Shown piece by piece: positions 38,641 to 49,563 of a stretch of DNA of 60,000 nucleotides. A program made the translations under genes and the position numbers. This DNA is from Symbiodinium natans (lineage: Eukaryota; Sar; Dinophyceae; Suessiales; Symbiodiniaceae): positions 680,001 to 740,000 of the forward strand of contig CAJNDS010001669.1 of NCBI GenBank assembly GCA_905221605.1, in the 5' to 3' direction. Position 1 is the stretch's first letter, and each line of letters begins with the position of its first letter. The notes beneath the pieces are model-generated. The model worked only from the letters and a program-made list of their open reading frames with translations. It did not search any database and was not told where the DNA came from.

Positions 38641-39698
38641 GCCCTAGAGTATGAGCAGAGGCGTATTTCCTTAACTATACTAAGGGGGGGACATCCCAGC
38701 ATGCTTCCTTAAGGGGCATGGGGCTCATTGGGTTTCTGATAGCCTACTTAAAACGTGCATAGCCTTTATGGTGGCCGACGTAAATCGTACATAAGGGCTG
38801 TATACGGTTTAGGAAGAGGACTTAGGGCTTGTATGTGGGTGGTGGTCAGAAGTATGGTCCCTTTTTGGGTCCCTATTACAATACGGCACCTAGGGTACCC
38901 CAAAAAGGGATCCTAACTTTACCACCCATGTCAGGGTTATACAAGGCCATCTTCCTTCATGAAGGGGTCTTGGGCTCTCTGGAAACGCCCAAAGAGCACA
39001 ATAGCCCCTCAAACGGCATAGACCTTAGGCCGTATATGTGGACCCTTACTTGAATTTAAGGTGGTGTTCCTACTTAGGGTGTAGTCAGGACTCCAACACC
39101 CCTTAAGTCAGGAATTGTCCTGAAACCATCTGACATGTTAAGGAATATCCCTAAAAATCAGGGAAGCTGAAAGAGTAAGTGTACTTAGTATCCCCTAGAA
39201 CCCACAATAATCCCCTATCACTTACTGAGTCAACAGGGGCTTCCAAGCAGGACCGCAAACCCTCCCAGCTGCCCACTACACCCCAAAACTCCAATATCCC
39301 TTAGTGAGGGGACATTCTTTAAATATCAAGACCTCACTACACGCGGGATTCCAATACAAGATCGTCAGGGGCCCTTATATAGGGGTTGATATAGGGGAAT
39401 AACCGGGGGGGAGGGGGGATCCCTCCTTACCCCTTAATCAAGGAATATTCCTTAAACCATTTTAGGAACCCTATTACAATTCAAGGAATATTCCTTACTT
39501 AAGGGGTATTGGAGTCCGTGGGTACCCCAAAAAAGAATATTCTTCCCTATAAGGCTCACGTAGATTCCGAAGTCGTGGACTCAAAAGTGGGGACAATTTA
39601 AGGAATTCCTTAAACCATAATAAGGAACCCTATTGCAACTTAAGGAATATCCCTTACTTAAGAGGTATTGGAGTCCCGGGTACCCCTAAAAAGCGGGG
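38640..39698. other. family-2 cluster, no exon assigned
   Basis: Several overlapping family-2 elements: 38955-39130, 39429-39522 and 39595-39682, the last two with AAGGAATATTCCTT palindromes. Also family-8-like GGGTACCCCAAAAAGGGATCC (38890-38910). No convincing coding signal. Confidence 0.6.
39429..39522. repeat. family-2 element
   Basis: CCCCTTAATCAAGGAATATT ... AATATTCCTTACTTAAGGGG, near-perfect palindrome of about 90 bases. Confidence 0.8.
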
Positions 39699-39795
39699 TT
39701 CAGGGTTTAGGGTTCAGGGTTCAGGGTTCAGGGTTCAGGGTTCAGGGTTCAGGGTTCAGGGTTTAGGGTTTAGGGTTTAGGGTTTAGGGTTACCC
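39699..39795. repeat. TTCAGGG block then TTTAGGG
   Basis: About nine TTCAGGG units followed by TTTAGGG. Confidence 0.95.
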
Positions 39796-39797
39796 AG

Positions 39798-39870
39798 GTC
39801 GAGATCGTCAGCTCTGTGCCAAGCCCCACACTGCGCCACTCGGGTACTGCATCCTTGGCGGCCACCTCGG
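39798..39870 (+). CDS. exon-like island
   Basis: GGGTTACCCAG| to TCGG|GTTTGCC, 73 bases (VEIVSSVPSPTLRHSGTASL). The frame could also read on to a TAA in the next CCCTAAA array. Confidence 0.45.
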
Positions 39871-40387
39871 GTTTGCCTGGGCAAAAGCCCTAAACCCTAA
39901 ACCCTAAACCCTAAACCCTAAACCCTAAACCCTAAACCCTCACCTTCCAGGGTGGGGCGGGCTACAACACCCGTTTATACTTAAAGAAGAAACCTCCAAC
40001 TCCAAAAGGGATCCTTCTTCTTGACTTAGGGTGCATTCCCCTAATTCAGGGGTTTGATGAACCCTACAGCCTCAATTCACGTATCATTTACGGTATACTC
40101 CTTAACTCAAGTGGTACCCTAAACCCTAAACCCTAAATCCTAAACCCTAAACCCGGGCTCTCTGGGACACTTAGGCTCCGCGCCCTCTGTCTTGTTGTTG
40201 CGCTCCTTGTGGTCGCCGTCCCTCTCTCCCTTGCCATCTCCCTGCCAGAGGACAGCATCCGTGGCTTTGAGAATGATTCAAGTATATTTTGGTGAGTGGC
40301 CCTAAACCCTAAACCCTAAACCCTAAACCCTAAACCCTAAACCCTAAACCGGATTAATAGGAATATACACAAGGCAACTGATCGAGT

Positions 40388-40470
40388 TCACACTGTGGCC
40401 TTGCCCTTCGTCTCGTTCGCCTGCTTGCGCAGCTTCGCCTCAGGACCACCCGCCCCTGAGTCGCAGGTCC
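40388..40470 (-). CDS. terminal exon-like island, Lys-rich
   Basis: Ends PEAKLRKQANETKGKATV then TGA at 40388; upstream border near GCTCAG|. High GC3. Confidence 0.4.
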
Positions 40471-40675
40471 CTGAGCAAGCCCGAAGTTTTCGCCTAAGGT
40501 TTCTGCGATTTAGGGTTTAGGGATTAGGGTTTAGGGTTTAGGGTTAGGGTTTAGGCTTAGAAACCCTCGACCCAACCCAACGTTTTGGAGCAACTCCACG
40601 CGGAAAATCTCGGATCAAAATGACACCCCGACGCGAGCGTCGCAGTCACCTCTTTCCACAAAGCCACTCACCCAA

Positions 40676-40786
40676 AGACCCCAGCACGCCTTCACTACGG
40701 AATATTCCCTTAACCATGCAAAGGAAAGAAAGAAGAAGCCTCTTCTATTTTAAGGACTATTCCTGAATTAAGGTCCCTGGGCATAG
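40676..40786 (+). repeat. family-2 element upstream of an exon
   Basis: CACCCAAAGACCCCAGC ... AATTAAGGTCCCTGGGCATAG. Its right end supplies the acceptor of the exon at 40787. Confidence 0.55.
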
Positions 40787-40900
40787 CTCTTTGTCCCACC
40801 TGGTTGATGATCCACCCCGTCGGATCCGTCAGCGTCTCCTAGATGTTTCAGCGCATGCGAAGAAGTACCACGGCATGAGGCTAAAACACCCTACTTGGAG
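40787..40900 (+). CDS. exon between family-2 and family-1 elements
   Basis: GGGCATAG| to ACTTGGAG|GTTCATGG, 114 bases open with good bias (LVDDPPRRIRQRLLDVSAHA then KKYHGMRLKHPTW). Both neighbours are TIR elements, so each flanking intron looks transposon-derived. Product unknown. Confidence 0.6.
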
Positions 40901-40964
40901 GTTCATGGGGAGCTATGAAGTAGGGCGATAAGTATCCTAAGAGAGGGTCCCACGAACCTCCAAG
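40894..40964. repeat. family-1 element, short copy
   Basis: CTTGGAGGTTCATGG ... CCACGAACCTCCAAG, only 71 bases: nearly just the two termini. Confidence 0.8.
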
Positions 40965-41361
40965 ACACACTAAACCCGAAACCCTCTAAATTCCAGGTCC
41001 TATGGAATTCTTATATGCTTCACATCTAGGCGCTTCCACTCAAACCTGGGGTGTGGTTTGAGAGCACACTGAAGGTTCGGGGCGCCACGCCCTGACATAA
41101 CCTCAAAGAGCCCTTCATACCCCCTTACAGTAAACTCCCAAAAGTTGGAACAGGGTTTAGGGATGAATGGGATTCCCTTTAGTATACCTCTTGGGGTATG
41201 GGGATGAGGATGTTCCAACTTTTGGGGATTTACGGTAATCCGGATATAGGGCTCAGGGTTTAGGGTTTGAGCCCTTCATGCCCCTGAATTCAGGAGCGGC
41301 CGGTCCTTGGCCTGCTGGTCCAAATCGTAGAGGATCTTCATCGCCTATTTGGGGGACGAGG

Positions 41362-41474
41362 GAGGGAGAGAGAAAGAGAAAGAGAAAGAGAAAGAGAAAG
41401 AGAAAGAGAAAGAGAAAGAGAAAGAGAAAGAGAAAGAGAAAGAGAAAGAGAAAGAGAAAGAGAAAGAGAAAGAA
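41362..41474 (+). repeat. (GAGAAA)n microsatellite
   Basis: About 18 hexamers running directly into (CCCTAAA)10 at 41474-41540. Confidence 0.95.
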
Positions 41475-41647
41475 ACCCTAAACCCTAAACCCTAAACCCT
41501 AAACCCTAAACCCTAAACCCTAAACCCTAAACCCTAAACAAAAAAAAACTCCATTCGGACACTTCCCGAGTGCCCTTGCTCGAACCAGGGCTCCCGGACC
41601 TGAACCCCTGAACCTACTAATCCCCTAAACCCTAAACCCTAAACCCG

Positions 41648-41745
41648 AAATTATGAAAAGACTCTTCCTTCTTCAGGGTAATATAGGGATTGTTTTTTAA
41701 AATTCTTTTGGGGTTCTTAAGCAAATAGTCTTAAGCAAATAGTCG
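41648..41745. repeat. family-4 element
   Basis: Right end GGTTCTTAAGCAAATAGTC, with TTAAGCAAATAGTC duplicated. Confidence 0.6.
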
Positions 41746-41789
41746 GAATTCTCAGCCTACAAGATCCCAAACCCCCCCTGAAGCCCCAG

Positions 41790-41842
41790 CGGAAGCCGGA
41801 ACGCCTGGCTCCTTTGCATTCCTCCGCGACCCTACTTGGAGG
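41790..41842 (+). CDS. exon-like island, hybrid donor
   Basis: GAAGCCCCAG| to CTTGGAGG|GTTTAGGG, 53 bases (RKPERLAPLHSSATLLG). The donor fuses the family-1 terminus with a heptamer array. Confidence 0.5.
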
Positions 41843-42104
41843 GTTTAGGGTTTAGGGTTTGGGGTTTAGGGTTTAGGGTTTGGGGTTTGGGGTTTAGGGT
41901 TTAGGCTTTAGGGTTTAGCATCTAGGGCTACTACTTGGCTAAGCAGGGTCAGAGGCACCCAGAATCTGAGCTGTAAGTAGAGGTACCCTACTTCTAGCCC
42001 TACTTGCAACTACCCAAATGAACCTTCAAGCAAGCTCCCCTTGTTTTCACGGATCCTAAACCCTAAACCCCAAACCCTAAACCCCAAACCCCAAACCCAC
42101 CGAC

Positions 42105-42189
42105 CTGGCTGGGCTTGATCTCAGAGAGATGCTCGTGGACCTCGGACGCGCTGCTTGAAAGCTCCCGGGGCCCTTTCTTGCGGTACGGT
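42105..42189 (-). CDS. exon-like island
   Basis: GGGCCGAG| to AGCCAG|GTCGGTGGG, 85 bases (PYRKKGPRELSSSASEVHEH then LSEIKPSQ). Donor is followed by TTTGGGG units. Confidence 0.5.
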
Positions 42190-42204
42190 CTCGGCCCAGG
42201 AATG

Positions 42205-42387
<183 letters not shown>

Positions 42388-42544
42388 CCTGAAACCTCAA
42401 GCCTTAAAAGCCTGCGACACCTAAGGCTGCCCTCTGGCGCGCGAAGCGCATGGAGACTGCCAGCCCTAAACCCTAAACCCTAAACCCTAAACCCCAAACC
42501 CTAAACCCTAAACCCCTTATCCTGCCTAGGATCCCAGAAACAAC

Positions 42545-42627
42545 GCGCAGGAGATGCCGAGGCCAAGGCTAAGTTGAGACGAATTTGCTCCGCGAGCTGG
42601 CCGTGCTTGTTGTACCAGTGCACCGTC
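42545..42627 (-). CDS. exon-like island
   Basis: CCCTGTAG| to GCGC|GTTGTTTC, 83 bases (TVHWYNKHGQLAEQIRLNLA). High GC3. Product unknown. Confidence 0.55.
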
Positions 42628-42769
42628 CTACAGGGCTTAGGGTTTAGGGTTTAGGGTTTAGGGTTTAGAGTTTAGAGTTTAGGGTTTAGGGTTTAGGGTT
42701 TAGGGTTTAGGGTTTAGGGCTTAGGGTAGCATCTGCAACCCAAACTGAGATGCAGGACTCTTGTTGTCA

Positions 42770-42955
42770 GTGCTGCCAACGCAATGAAGGCAAAAACCAT
42801 TTCAGACTTGGGTTGCTTGCTTCTTCTTCTTCCTCTTCTTCTTCTTCTTCTTCCTGTTCTTCTGCATCGGTCTCTTCTCTGGGCAATCGTCAAAGGGTCG
42901 CGCGCCTCTCCAGTTCCGCTGACGTGCTTCACGCTAGCAACCCGCCTTCGTGAAA
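42770..42955 (-). CDS. possible exon spanning (GAA)n tract
   Basis: The CTT/GAA repeat at 42822-42855 reads as poly-Glu (DAEEQ then E-run, ASNPS) or poly-Arg, depending on frame. Coding status is uncertain. Confidence 0.25.
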
Positions 42956-43151
42956 GTGAAAACAACCAGGCCTATCAACCCTGAGCATCCGTAAGCCTTA
43001 AGCCTTAGGCATCAGCTCTTTTCCGCGCATGCGCACATGGCGAACTGCAGTGACTTCCCGCGGCATTTCTCGCGGCAGTCACCTTCGGTGAAACTCGGAG
43101 GGCTCACTAGCATCCCGAGAGCATCCTCAGCTGCTGCCATATGAGTCGGGA

Positions 43152-43256
43152 TGGTCCCCCTTCGTTATACTAACAGTGTTTCATACGGATTCTAATAAGG
43201 GGCAATATAACCCTGAACCCTAAACCCTAAACCCTTATTATAAGGGGGCATCTGGC
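43152..43256. repeat. family-3 element carrying heptamers
   Basis: GGGATGGTCCCCCTTCGTTATACTAACAG at the left, ATTATAAGGGGGCATC at the right, with CCCTGAA/CCCTAAA units inside. Confidence 0.6.
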
Positions 43257-43470
43257 GGTTTCCGACATTAGGAGTGCCTTATTCAGGTCCTTATCATTAA
43301 GGGAGCCTACTTTTTAGGGTCCCCGATTTTCGTAAACCCCCATATGAGTTTAATCGCTCACACTTGAACAAGCCAGGCGAGGCACATGAACGTCCCAAGT
43401 GCAGCCACATGAGTTTGGGGCTTAAGGCTTAAGGTTTAGGGCCACACTTAAGGAAGACCTCGAACCACAG

Positions 43471-43539
43471 GAGTGCGTGTCGCGCTATCAGCACCTGATG
43501 GCCCTGACTGCCATCAAGGGGCCGCGAACGCGAGGGCAG
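43471..43539 (+). CDS. exon-like island
   Basis: GAACCACAG| to GGGCAG|GTCTGC, 23 codons, phase 0 (ECVSRYQHLMALTAIKGPRT). Strong bias and canonical-looking borders. Confidence 0.5.
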
Positions 43540-43789
43540 GTCTGCATCCTTCCGTGGGCGGACGCGCAGCCAGTTGGGTCAGCACGCCCAGCTTAAGGGC
43601 TGTGCACATGCCAGACTGTACATGCCTTTTGATCAGACATAGACTCACCCTAAACGATGATCCTAACTTTGACTTTAAATTCTATCTGCATAAAACAGAA
43701 TTTAAGCTAAAAGCTGTTACAAAGAAGAAAGGCTACAGCGCCTTTTTTGAGAGCACAGGGATGCTCCTAAAAAGAGCGGACGGGGTCGC

Positions 43790-43863
43790 CTTGAAGCAGT
43801 TTCCCAGCTCGCGCTTCCCCTTCAGCACTTCCGCAGCCACCTTTGCTTTTCGCTTCTCAACGG
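43790..43863 (-). CDS. exon-like island, TPR-like helix
   Basis: AAAGTGAAG| to TTCAAG|GCGACC, 74 bases (VEKRKAKVAAEVLKGKRELG then NCFK). KGKRELGNCFK resembles the first helix of a TPR (motif-level inference). GC donor. Confidence 0.45.
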
Positions 43864-43956
43864 CTTCACTTTATTTAGGGTGTAGGGTTTAGGGTTTAGG
43901 GGTTTAGGGTTTAGGGTTTAGGGTTTAGGGTTTAGGGGTTAGTGGGTTTAGGGACT

Positions 43957-44070
43957 TCTTAGTTGTCCAGTAACCTAGGGGAACTGAAGGTTAACCTTTG
44001 GGATTATAAGGGGATTTTATATTACCCCAAGAAGGTTACAGGTTACCTACTCTACTACTAAGACTTCAAA
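43957..44070. repeat. family-6 element
   Basis: CTTAGTTGTCCAGTAACC ... GGTTACCTACTCTACTACTA; about 85% identical to 46648-46757. Confidence 0.75.
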
Positions 44071-44236
44071 GGCTTTTCAAAGCGCAACTTCTCTTTTCAG
44101 CCCAACACACCTGAATTCAGGAAGCCCTACATCGTACAGGACCCTAAACCCTAAGCCCTAAGCCCTAAGCCCTAAACCCTAAACCCTAAACCCTAAACCC
44201 ACATTCCGTAATTAAGGGGGTTTTTAGGGCTCCCGC

Positions 44237-44279
44237 GGCTTTCTCCCTTGAGAGCACGCGTCAAGCCGCGGTAGCACAG
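44237..44279 (-). CDS. short exon-like island between family-2 ends
   Basis: CTTTGGGTGTGGAG| to AGCC|GCGGGAGCCC, 43 bases (LCYRGLTRALKGES). Confidence 0.35.
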
Positions 44280-44504
44280 CTCCACACCCAAAGAGCCTCT
44301 TTGTAGTCCTTAGGTGTATGCCTCAGACCATACAAGGCTTCTTATGAATTGAGCTACTTTTTTTCATTGAGAGGTACATTGAGCTTTTGGGGCGTGCCCC
44401 CCAAACCGTGTCGGCTGTGGCACGAGACGGCATCCCTAAACCCTAAACCCCAAACCCTAAACCCGAAACCCTAAACCCTAAACCCGAAACCCTAAACCCT
44501 AAAC

Positions 44505-44580
44505 TTTGTGGTTGCGCCTGGTGCATGCGCCTCTGCCGCTGCCTTCGGGCCAGGTGTTGCTGCGAGCGTCGCTGGAACTC
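44505..44580 (-). CDS. exon-like island, Gln/Arg-rich
   Basis: CCGCCGCAG| to CAAA|GTTTAGGG, 76 bases (EFQRRSQQHLARRQRQRRMH). Heptamer donor. Confidence 0.5.
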
Positions 44581-44927
44581 CTGCGGCGGTGAGGGGTATT
44601 GGAGGTTTCCGAAAGTGGGGGTTCCCTTTTGGGAGGTTCCCTCAAAGGGTTTAGGGTCTAGGGTTTAGGGTTTAGGGTTTACGGTTTAGGACGTCTCAGG
44701 GGGTACCTGGTGGTGCTAAGTACCATCACGGCAGCTGGGAGCATTCGGCACGGTTTGCAAAGAGCCCCATACCTCCTGATTGAGAATCATACCTGAATTC
44801 CCCGAAACCCTAAACCCTAAACCCCAAACCCCAAACCCTAAACCCTAAACTAGAGTGCAGGGCATTATGCCTCAATTGAGGTGTAACGGGCTCTCTCTGG
44901 GCGGTCTCCTTCTCCCGGTCATTGCAG

Positions 44928-44981
44928 AGCACCTCTTCATTGGAATCCTCCACACAGCAGCCAGTCGATGAGGGATTGAAG
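44928..44981 (+). CDS. exon-like island with canonical donor
   Basis: Family-2 region, then GTCATTGCAG| to TTGAAG|GTAACAG, 18 codons (STSSLESSTQQPVDEGLK). Confidence 0.5.
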
Positions 44982-45215
44982 GTAACAGGGTTTAGGGTTT
45001 AGGGTTTAGGGTTTAGGGTGTTGGCACCTGCATAGCTTGGGGTTCAGGGTTTAGGGTTTAGGGTTTAGGGCCCAACCCACAAACCCTAAAGCCCTATGGA
45101 GCCTAAATGCCAAGAACCGCAACAGCCAAATGCGGTGAAGGATTCTTCCTTAACCAAGCGCCTAACCTAAACCTCTCTTACCATGTATATATAAGCCCCA
45201 ATTGTTTTCGTGGGC

Positions 45216-45502
45216 AAGGCTTAGTGGGCAAGGCACAAACCATAGTGGGCAAGGCACAAACCATAGTGGGCAAGCAAACCATCATAGTTGGCAAGGCACA
45301 AGCCTTAGTGGGCAAGGCACGCCCGTGCCTTGCCCACAAGGTTTGTGCCTTGCCCACCAAGGTTTGTGCCTTGCACCCACTAAGGTTTGTGCCTTGTCCA
45401 CTAAGGTTTGTGCATTGCCCAGTAAGGTTTGTGCCATGCACTTTTGGCCCACGAAGAGACAAACTTTAGTGGGCCAGGCACAAACCTTAGCGGGCAAGGC
45501 AC
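45216..45502. repeat. palindromic array of a ~20-base motif
   Basis: GTGGGCAAGGCACAAACC(WTA) repeats about five times on the left, then its reverse complement about six times on the right, then two direct copies again. The centre is GGGCAAGGCACGCCCGTGCC near 45322, so the arms can pair over about 100 bases. Confidence 0.9.
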
Positions 45503-45513
45503 GTGCTGCCCAC

Positions 45514-45515
45514 CC

Positions 45516-45563
<48 letters not shown>

Positions 45564-45652
45564 ACCTCCCCCCCCCCGCATCTACCCCTCCCCTCCCCCC
45601 CCACCCCCCCCCCCTCAATCTCCCTCCCCCCCGCCGCCCCCCCCCCCCTCAT
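45514..45652 (+). repeat. poly-C tract (about 50 C, then C-rich)
   Basis: Nearly pure C for 50 bases, then CCACCTCCCCC-type sequence. Source of spurious poly-Pro/poly-Gly ORFs. Confidence 0.95.
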
Positions 45653-45900
45653 TCAGTGTTTATGGAGCTTTGGGTATGGGAAGGCTTGGGGTTGAAGGCG
45701 CAGCTGAAAATGAGAAGCGTATGTAATCTTAATGTTATGGGATTCTCCGGGTGGGTGGGTACGTCTCCATCACACGAAGAAAAAGCTTGACTAGTGAAAG
45801 CTAATACGTGAGCTGCTGAACCCTAAAGCCTAAACCCTAAACCCTAAACCCTAAACCCTAAACCCTAAACCCTAAACCCTAAACCCTAAACCCCAAGCAC

Positions 45901-45939
45901 TGCTCGGAGTGATGGCTGCACCTCCTCAGGTGGGGCTAC
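45901..45939 (-). CDS. short exon-like island
   Basis: GCTCTTCCAG| to GCA|GTGCTTGGGG, 13 codons (VAPPEEVQPSLRA). Confidence 0.35.
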
Positions 45940-46647
45940 CTGGAAGAGCCGCCAGCCAGTGACCTCTCCATGGCTTCGGGTTTTGAGGGTTTAGGGTTTA
46001 GGGTTTAGGGTTGAGGGTTTAGGGTTTGGGGTTTAGGATTCGGGGTTGAGGGTTTCGAGGGTTTTGGAGCCAGAAAGAGCAGTTTGCCCTCAGTTCTGGA
46101 CCTAACCCCCCCCCTTGATGAAGGAAATACCTTAACTGTCTAGAATAACCCCCTTAATCAAGGAACTACCTCAACGCCAAGAACTCCTCGAGGAGCTCGG
46201 CCATGCGACACTTCAGGGGTTTAGGGTTTAGGGTTTAGGGTTTAGGGTTTAGGGTTTAGGGTTTAGGGTTTAGGGTTTAGGGTTTCATACGAAGATGATC
46301 TCTATGCGGTTAAACCACAGTTATAAGTCTACTTATGACCTACTTAGGGGACTTAGAGGGCTTATAAGTACAGTTGCCATTATGGTTACAATCCAAGTAC
46401 ACCCAACCGGCTTGGGACCGTTGTAAGTACGGTTTGGGGTTTGAGTTTGGGACGGTTTAGGGTTTCGGGTTTAGGGTTTGGGGTTTAGCGTTTAGGTTTA
46501 AGTACCTGAATTAATGGGTTTGTAAGTTGCAAGTTATAACCCTACTTACAACTACCCATGAATCTGTGCCCAAAGCCCAAACCCTTCTTTGATGCCAGAG
46601 TCCTCTAGCCGCGAAAGCCACCGCCAAGGATTGATCTAGAAAGTGCA

Positions 46648-46757
46648 TTACTTCGCTGTCCAGAAACCTGGGGGAACTAAAGGTTAACCTTTGGGATTAT
46701 AAGGGGATTAGATTTCCCCAAAAAGGTTAAAGGTTACCTACTCTACTACTAGGATAA
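46648..46757. repeat. family-6 element upstream of an exon
   Basis: CTTCGCTGTCCAGAAACC ... GGTTACCTACTCTACTACTA. Ends 18 bases before the acceptor of 46776. Confidence 0.75.
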
Positions 46758-46775
46758 GACCGTCCCCTGCTGCAG

Positions 46776-47020
46776 GCCCACCTGATCACTGGATGCCAGC
46801 TCCTTCCTGTGTTCTGGAAACAAGGTTGGTGAGGCGTTCAGTTTGGCTTCTTGGGCAAGGCGCACGTCGTCCGGCACGGCCCCGTGCCCCAAAAAAACAG
46901 GCATATTTCCAAACCCGGCAGCGGAAAAAGTGCCTCACCGAGAAGAACCCAGAAATGAAGAATGATACCCAGATGCTCTCAAATAAAAGTCATAGTAGGA
47001 TCCCTAAATTGCAAGCAAAG
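46776..47020 (+). CDS. long exon-like island, basic
   Basis: CCTGCTGCAG| to GCAAAG|GTACAG, 245 bases open (MPAPSCVLETRLVRRSVWLL ... AYFQTRQRKKCLTEKNPEMK). Lys/Arg-rich. Product unknown. Confidence 0.5.
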
Positions 47021-47024
47021 GTAC

Positions 47025-47120
47025 AGTAGATTCCCTCACTTCAGGAATACTCTTTGAACAAAATCGCAAGCACAGGTAGATTCCCTCAATTCAGGAATGC
47101 TCTTTTAGATCATCTTTGAA
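47025..47120 (+). repeat. imperfect duplication of TAGATTCCCTCA...TTTGAACAAAATC
   Basis: Two copies of about 45 bases, with extra bases in the second. Confidence 0.7.
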
Positions 47121-47534
47121 CAAAATCTACAACAAGCTTCGGAATATTGACTTTCAGGGATAATGGAGTCTCTGGAACTCAGAACCTCCTGAAATCCTTG
47201 TGCATCTGCGCTTGACCCTAATCTCTGAACCCTCAACCCTAAGCCATAAACCCTAAACCCTTAAAAAAAAACCTAAGCCCTTAGCCCTAAGCCCTAAACC
47301 CTAAACCCTGAACCCTAAACCCTAAACCCTTAAAAAACAATCAGGTGTGATCCTTAATTCCGGTGTAGTGGGCCCTCCGGGTCTTACAGTACATACCTCC
47401 CGCTGTTGCAAGAACCCCAGCCCTGCCTTCACTAGCCTTGAAAGGTAGGGTTTAGGGTTTAGGGTTTGGGGTTTGGGGTTTGGGGTTTGGGTTTGGGGTT
47501 TAGGGTTTAGGGTTTGGGGTTTACGGTTTAGGGT

Positions 47535-47658
47535 TTAGCGCTCCCACAAGTTTGATCTCAGTGGCAAGTACTTGAGCATCAGCGGGCCACGGAACTTGCT
47601 GTACAGCTTGCGAACGTTCTCCTGAGATTGCGCAGGTGCACTGTCCCCAGGGAGAAAC
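47535..47658 (-). CDS. terminal exon-like island, 40 codons
   Basis: GGGTATTTAG| then FLPGDSAPAQSQENVRKLYS and KFRGPLMLKYLPLRSNLWER, stop TAA formed by the first CCCTAAA-type unit. Strong bias; a GC or other donor near the end is an alternative. Confidence 0.5.
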
Positions 47659-47997
47659 CTAAATACCCAGAAATAACCGAGAGGTTTAGCATGGTTTAGC
47701 GCGTAAGGACCCTAAACCCTAAACCCTAAACCCTAAACCCTACACCGTTTATGGGGTCTGGTCCTTCATGTCTGGCAGGAACCGAACATGACTTAAAGGA
47801 ATATTCCGCATCTCAGGGGTGCTGGGCCCTCTGGCCCTGCTCCATTCATGGACACAGTATGCACCCGCAGGTATGTATACTTAGTTTTAGGGTTTAGGGT
47901 TTAGGGTTTAGGGTTTAGGGTTTAGGGTCTGCTTTCATGTTATGTGAAGGTCGTGCCATATAAGGAGATAAATGTACAGCATATTCATGTGTAAGTC

Positions 47998-48079
47998 ATG
48001 CGTGCTGTAATACAGGCACATACATACATACATACATACATACATACATACATACATACATACATACATACATACATAC

Positions 48080-48134
<55 letters not shown>

Positions 48135-48389
48135 TATACATACACATATACATGTACATATACACATACATATACATATACATGTACATGTACATGTACA
48201 TATATATATATATATATGGGCATAAGAATATGACATATGACATATGACATACGACATATGACATATGACATGTGATATATGATATATGATGTATGGTATA
48301 TGATATATGATATATGATATATGATATATGATATATGATGTATGATATATGATATATGATGTATGATATATGATAGATTATATATGGTG

Positions 48390-48423
<34 letters not shown>

Positions 48424-48650
48424 CGTATGTACGTATGTATGTATGTACGTATGTATGTATGTATGTATGTATGTGTGTATGTATATATCATATATCATAT
48501 ATCACATGTCATACGTCATATATCATATATCATGTATCATATATCATAAATATATATATATATGTATGTATATACCATATATCATATGATATATATATAT
48601 ATATATGTATATGTATATGTATCATATCTATATACATATATCAGATAGAA
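47998..48650. repeat. AT-rich microsatellite with inverted arms
   Basis: (CATA)n and (CACATA)n, then (TA)n, then (CATATGA)n, (TA)n, (GTAT)n/(GTGT)n. The left half is the rough reverse complement of the right half; CATATG-type palindromes throughout. All ORFs here are spurious. Confidence 0.9.
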
Positions 48651-49497
48651 GCTTATATAGAGTATTCTACTTAGATATACACATATGTTTCAAAATATGT
48701 ATATATGCAGAAGCGCACATTTCTTCGCGAAGCCTGCAAAATTCAAAGGACATTCCTGAATCGAGGAACATGCCTGAAATGAAAAGAATGGTTTCTTGTT
48801 ATGGTTCCTCAACTAAGTGTACAGGGCCCCAACCTCAAATTCTAAACCCTATTATAGGGTTCCCAAAGGTTCCCTAATACTCCCCAATACTCCCGAAGGC
48901 TCCCTGAGCTTCCCTAAAATTCCCTGGGTACCTACCCCCCATGAACCCCCCTCCTTAAGAACCCTATAACCCTAATCTAGACCCCAAAAAAGTAGGATCA
49001 CCGTAGGTATATGTTCTAAGGACCAGTAGGGTTGTATGTAAGTTCCCTACTTACTTAGAACTACCCATGAACCTCCCTAAACTCTAAACCCTCAACCCTG
49101 AACCCTAAACACTAAATCCTAAACTCCCAAACCCTGAACCCGAAAAAACCTTTTGGACCGCCCAGGCTCTCTAAGGTACCAGCATGGGAGAAGCGAAGCC
49201 CCTTTGACCCCAAACCCCCCTCCTCGGGTAAGGATTTAGGGAGTGGGGCTCCAGGTTTAGGGTTAAGGGCTCCAGGTTTAGGGTTTAGGGTTTGGGGTTT
49301 AGGGTTTGAAGGTGTATGGTTTCGGGCTTCAGATTTAGGGTTTAAGGGCTTGGAGATATATTGGGCTTTCAGTGCAGCCCGGTGGTCCGGAATCTCGTCA
49401 CGCACGCGCGGCTCGGCCAAGCGCGGCGACTGAGCAGGAGGGCCGAAGGCTTTTAGGAGTTTCGAGGATTCAGGGTTTAGAGTTTAAGGTTCAAGGT

Positions 49498-49563
49498 TTA
49501 GGGTTTAGGGTTTAGGGTTTGGGGTTTGGGGTTTGGGGTTTGGGGTTTAGGGGTTTAGGTTTC
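49498..49563. repeat. TTTAGGG/TTTGGGG units next to the U6 relic
   Basis: Heptamers abut the 3' end of the U6-like sequence. Confidence 0.9.

Noticed and set aside
41278-41481. Lys/Arg-rich 67-codon ORF
   Set aside because: Translation of (GAGAAA)n.
45216-45502. CRISPR-like array
   Set aside because: Units are contiguous, degenerate and inverted around a centre, without unique spacers; the genome is eukaryotic.
45202-45790. Poly-Pro and poly-Gly ORFs up to 174 codons
   Set aside because: Produced by the 20-mer array and the poly-C tract; no coding signal.
47935-48674. ORFs rich in Ile/His/Tyr/Met/Cys/Val, up to 187 codons
   Set aside because: Open only because (CATA)n, (CACATA)n and (TA)n lack stops in those frames.
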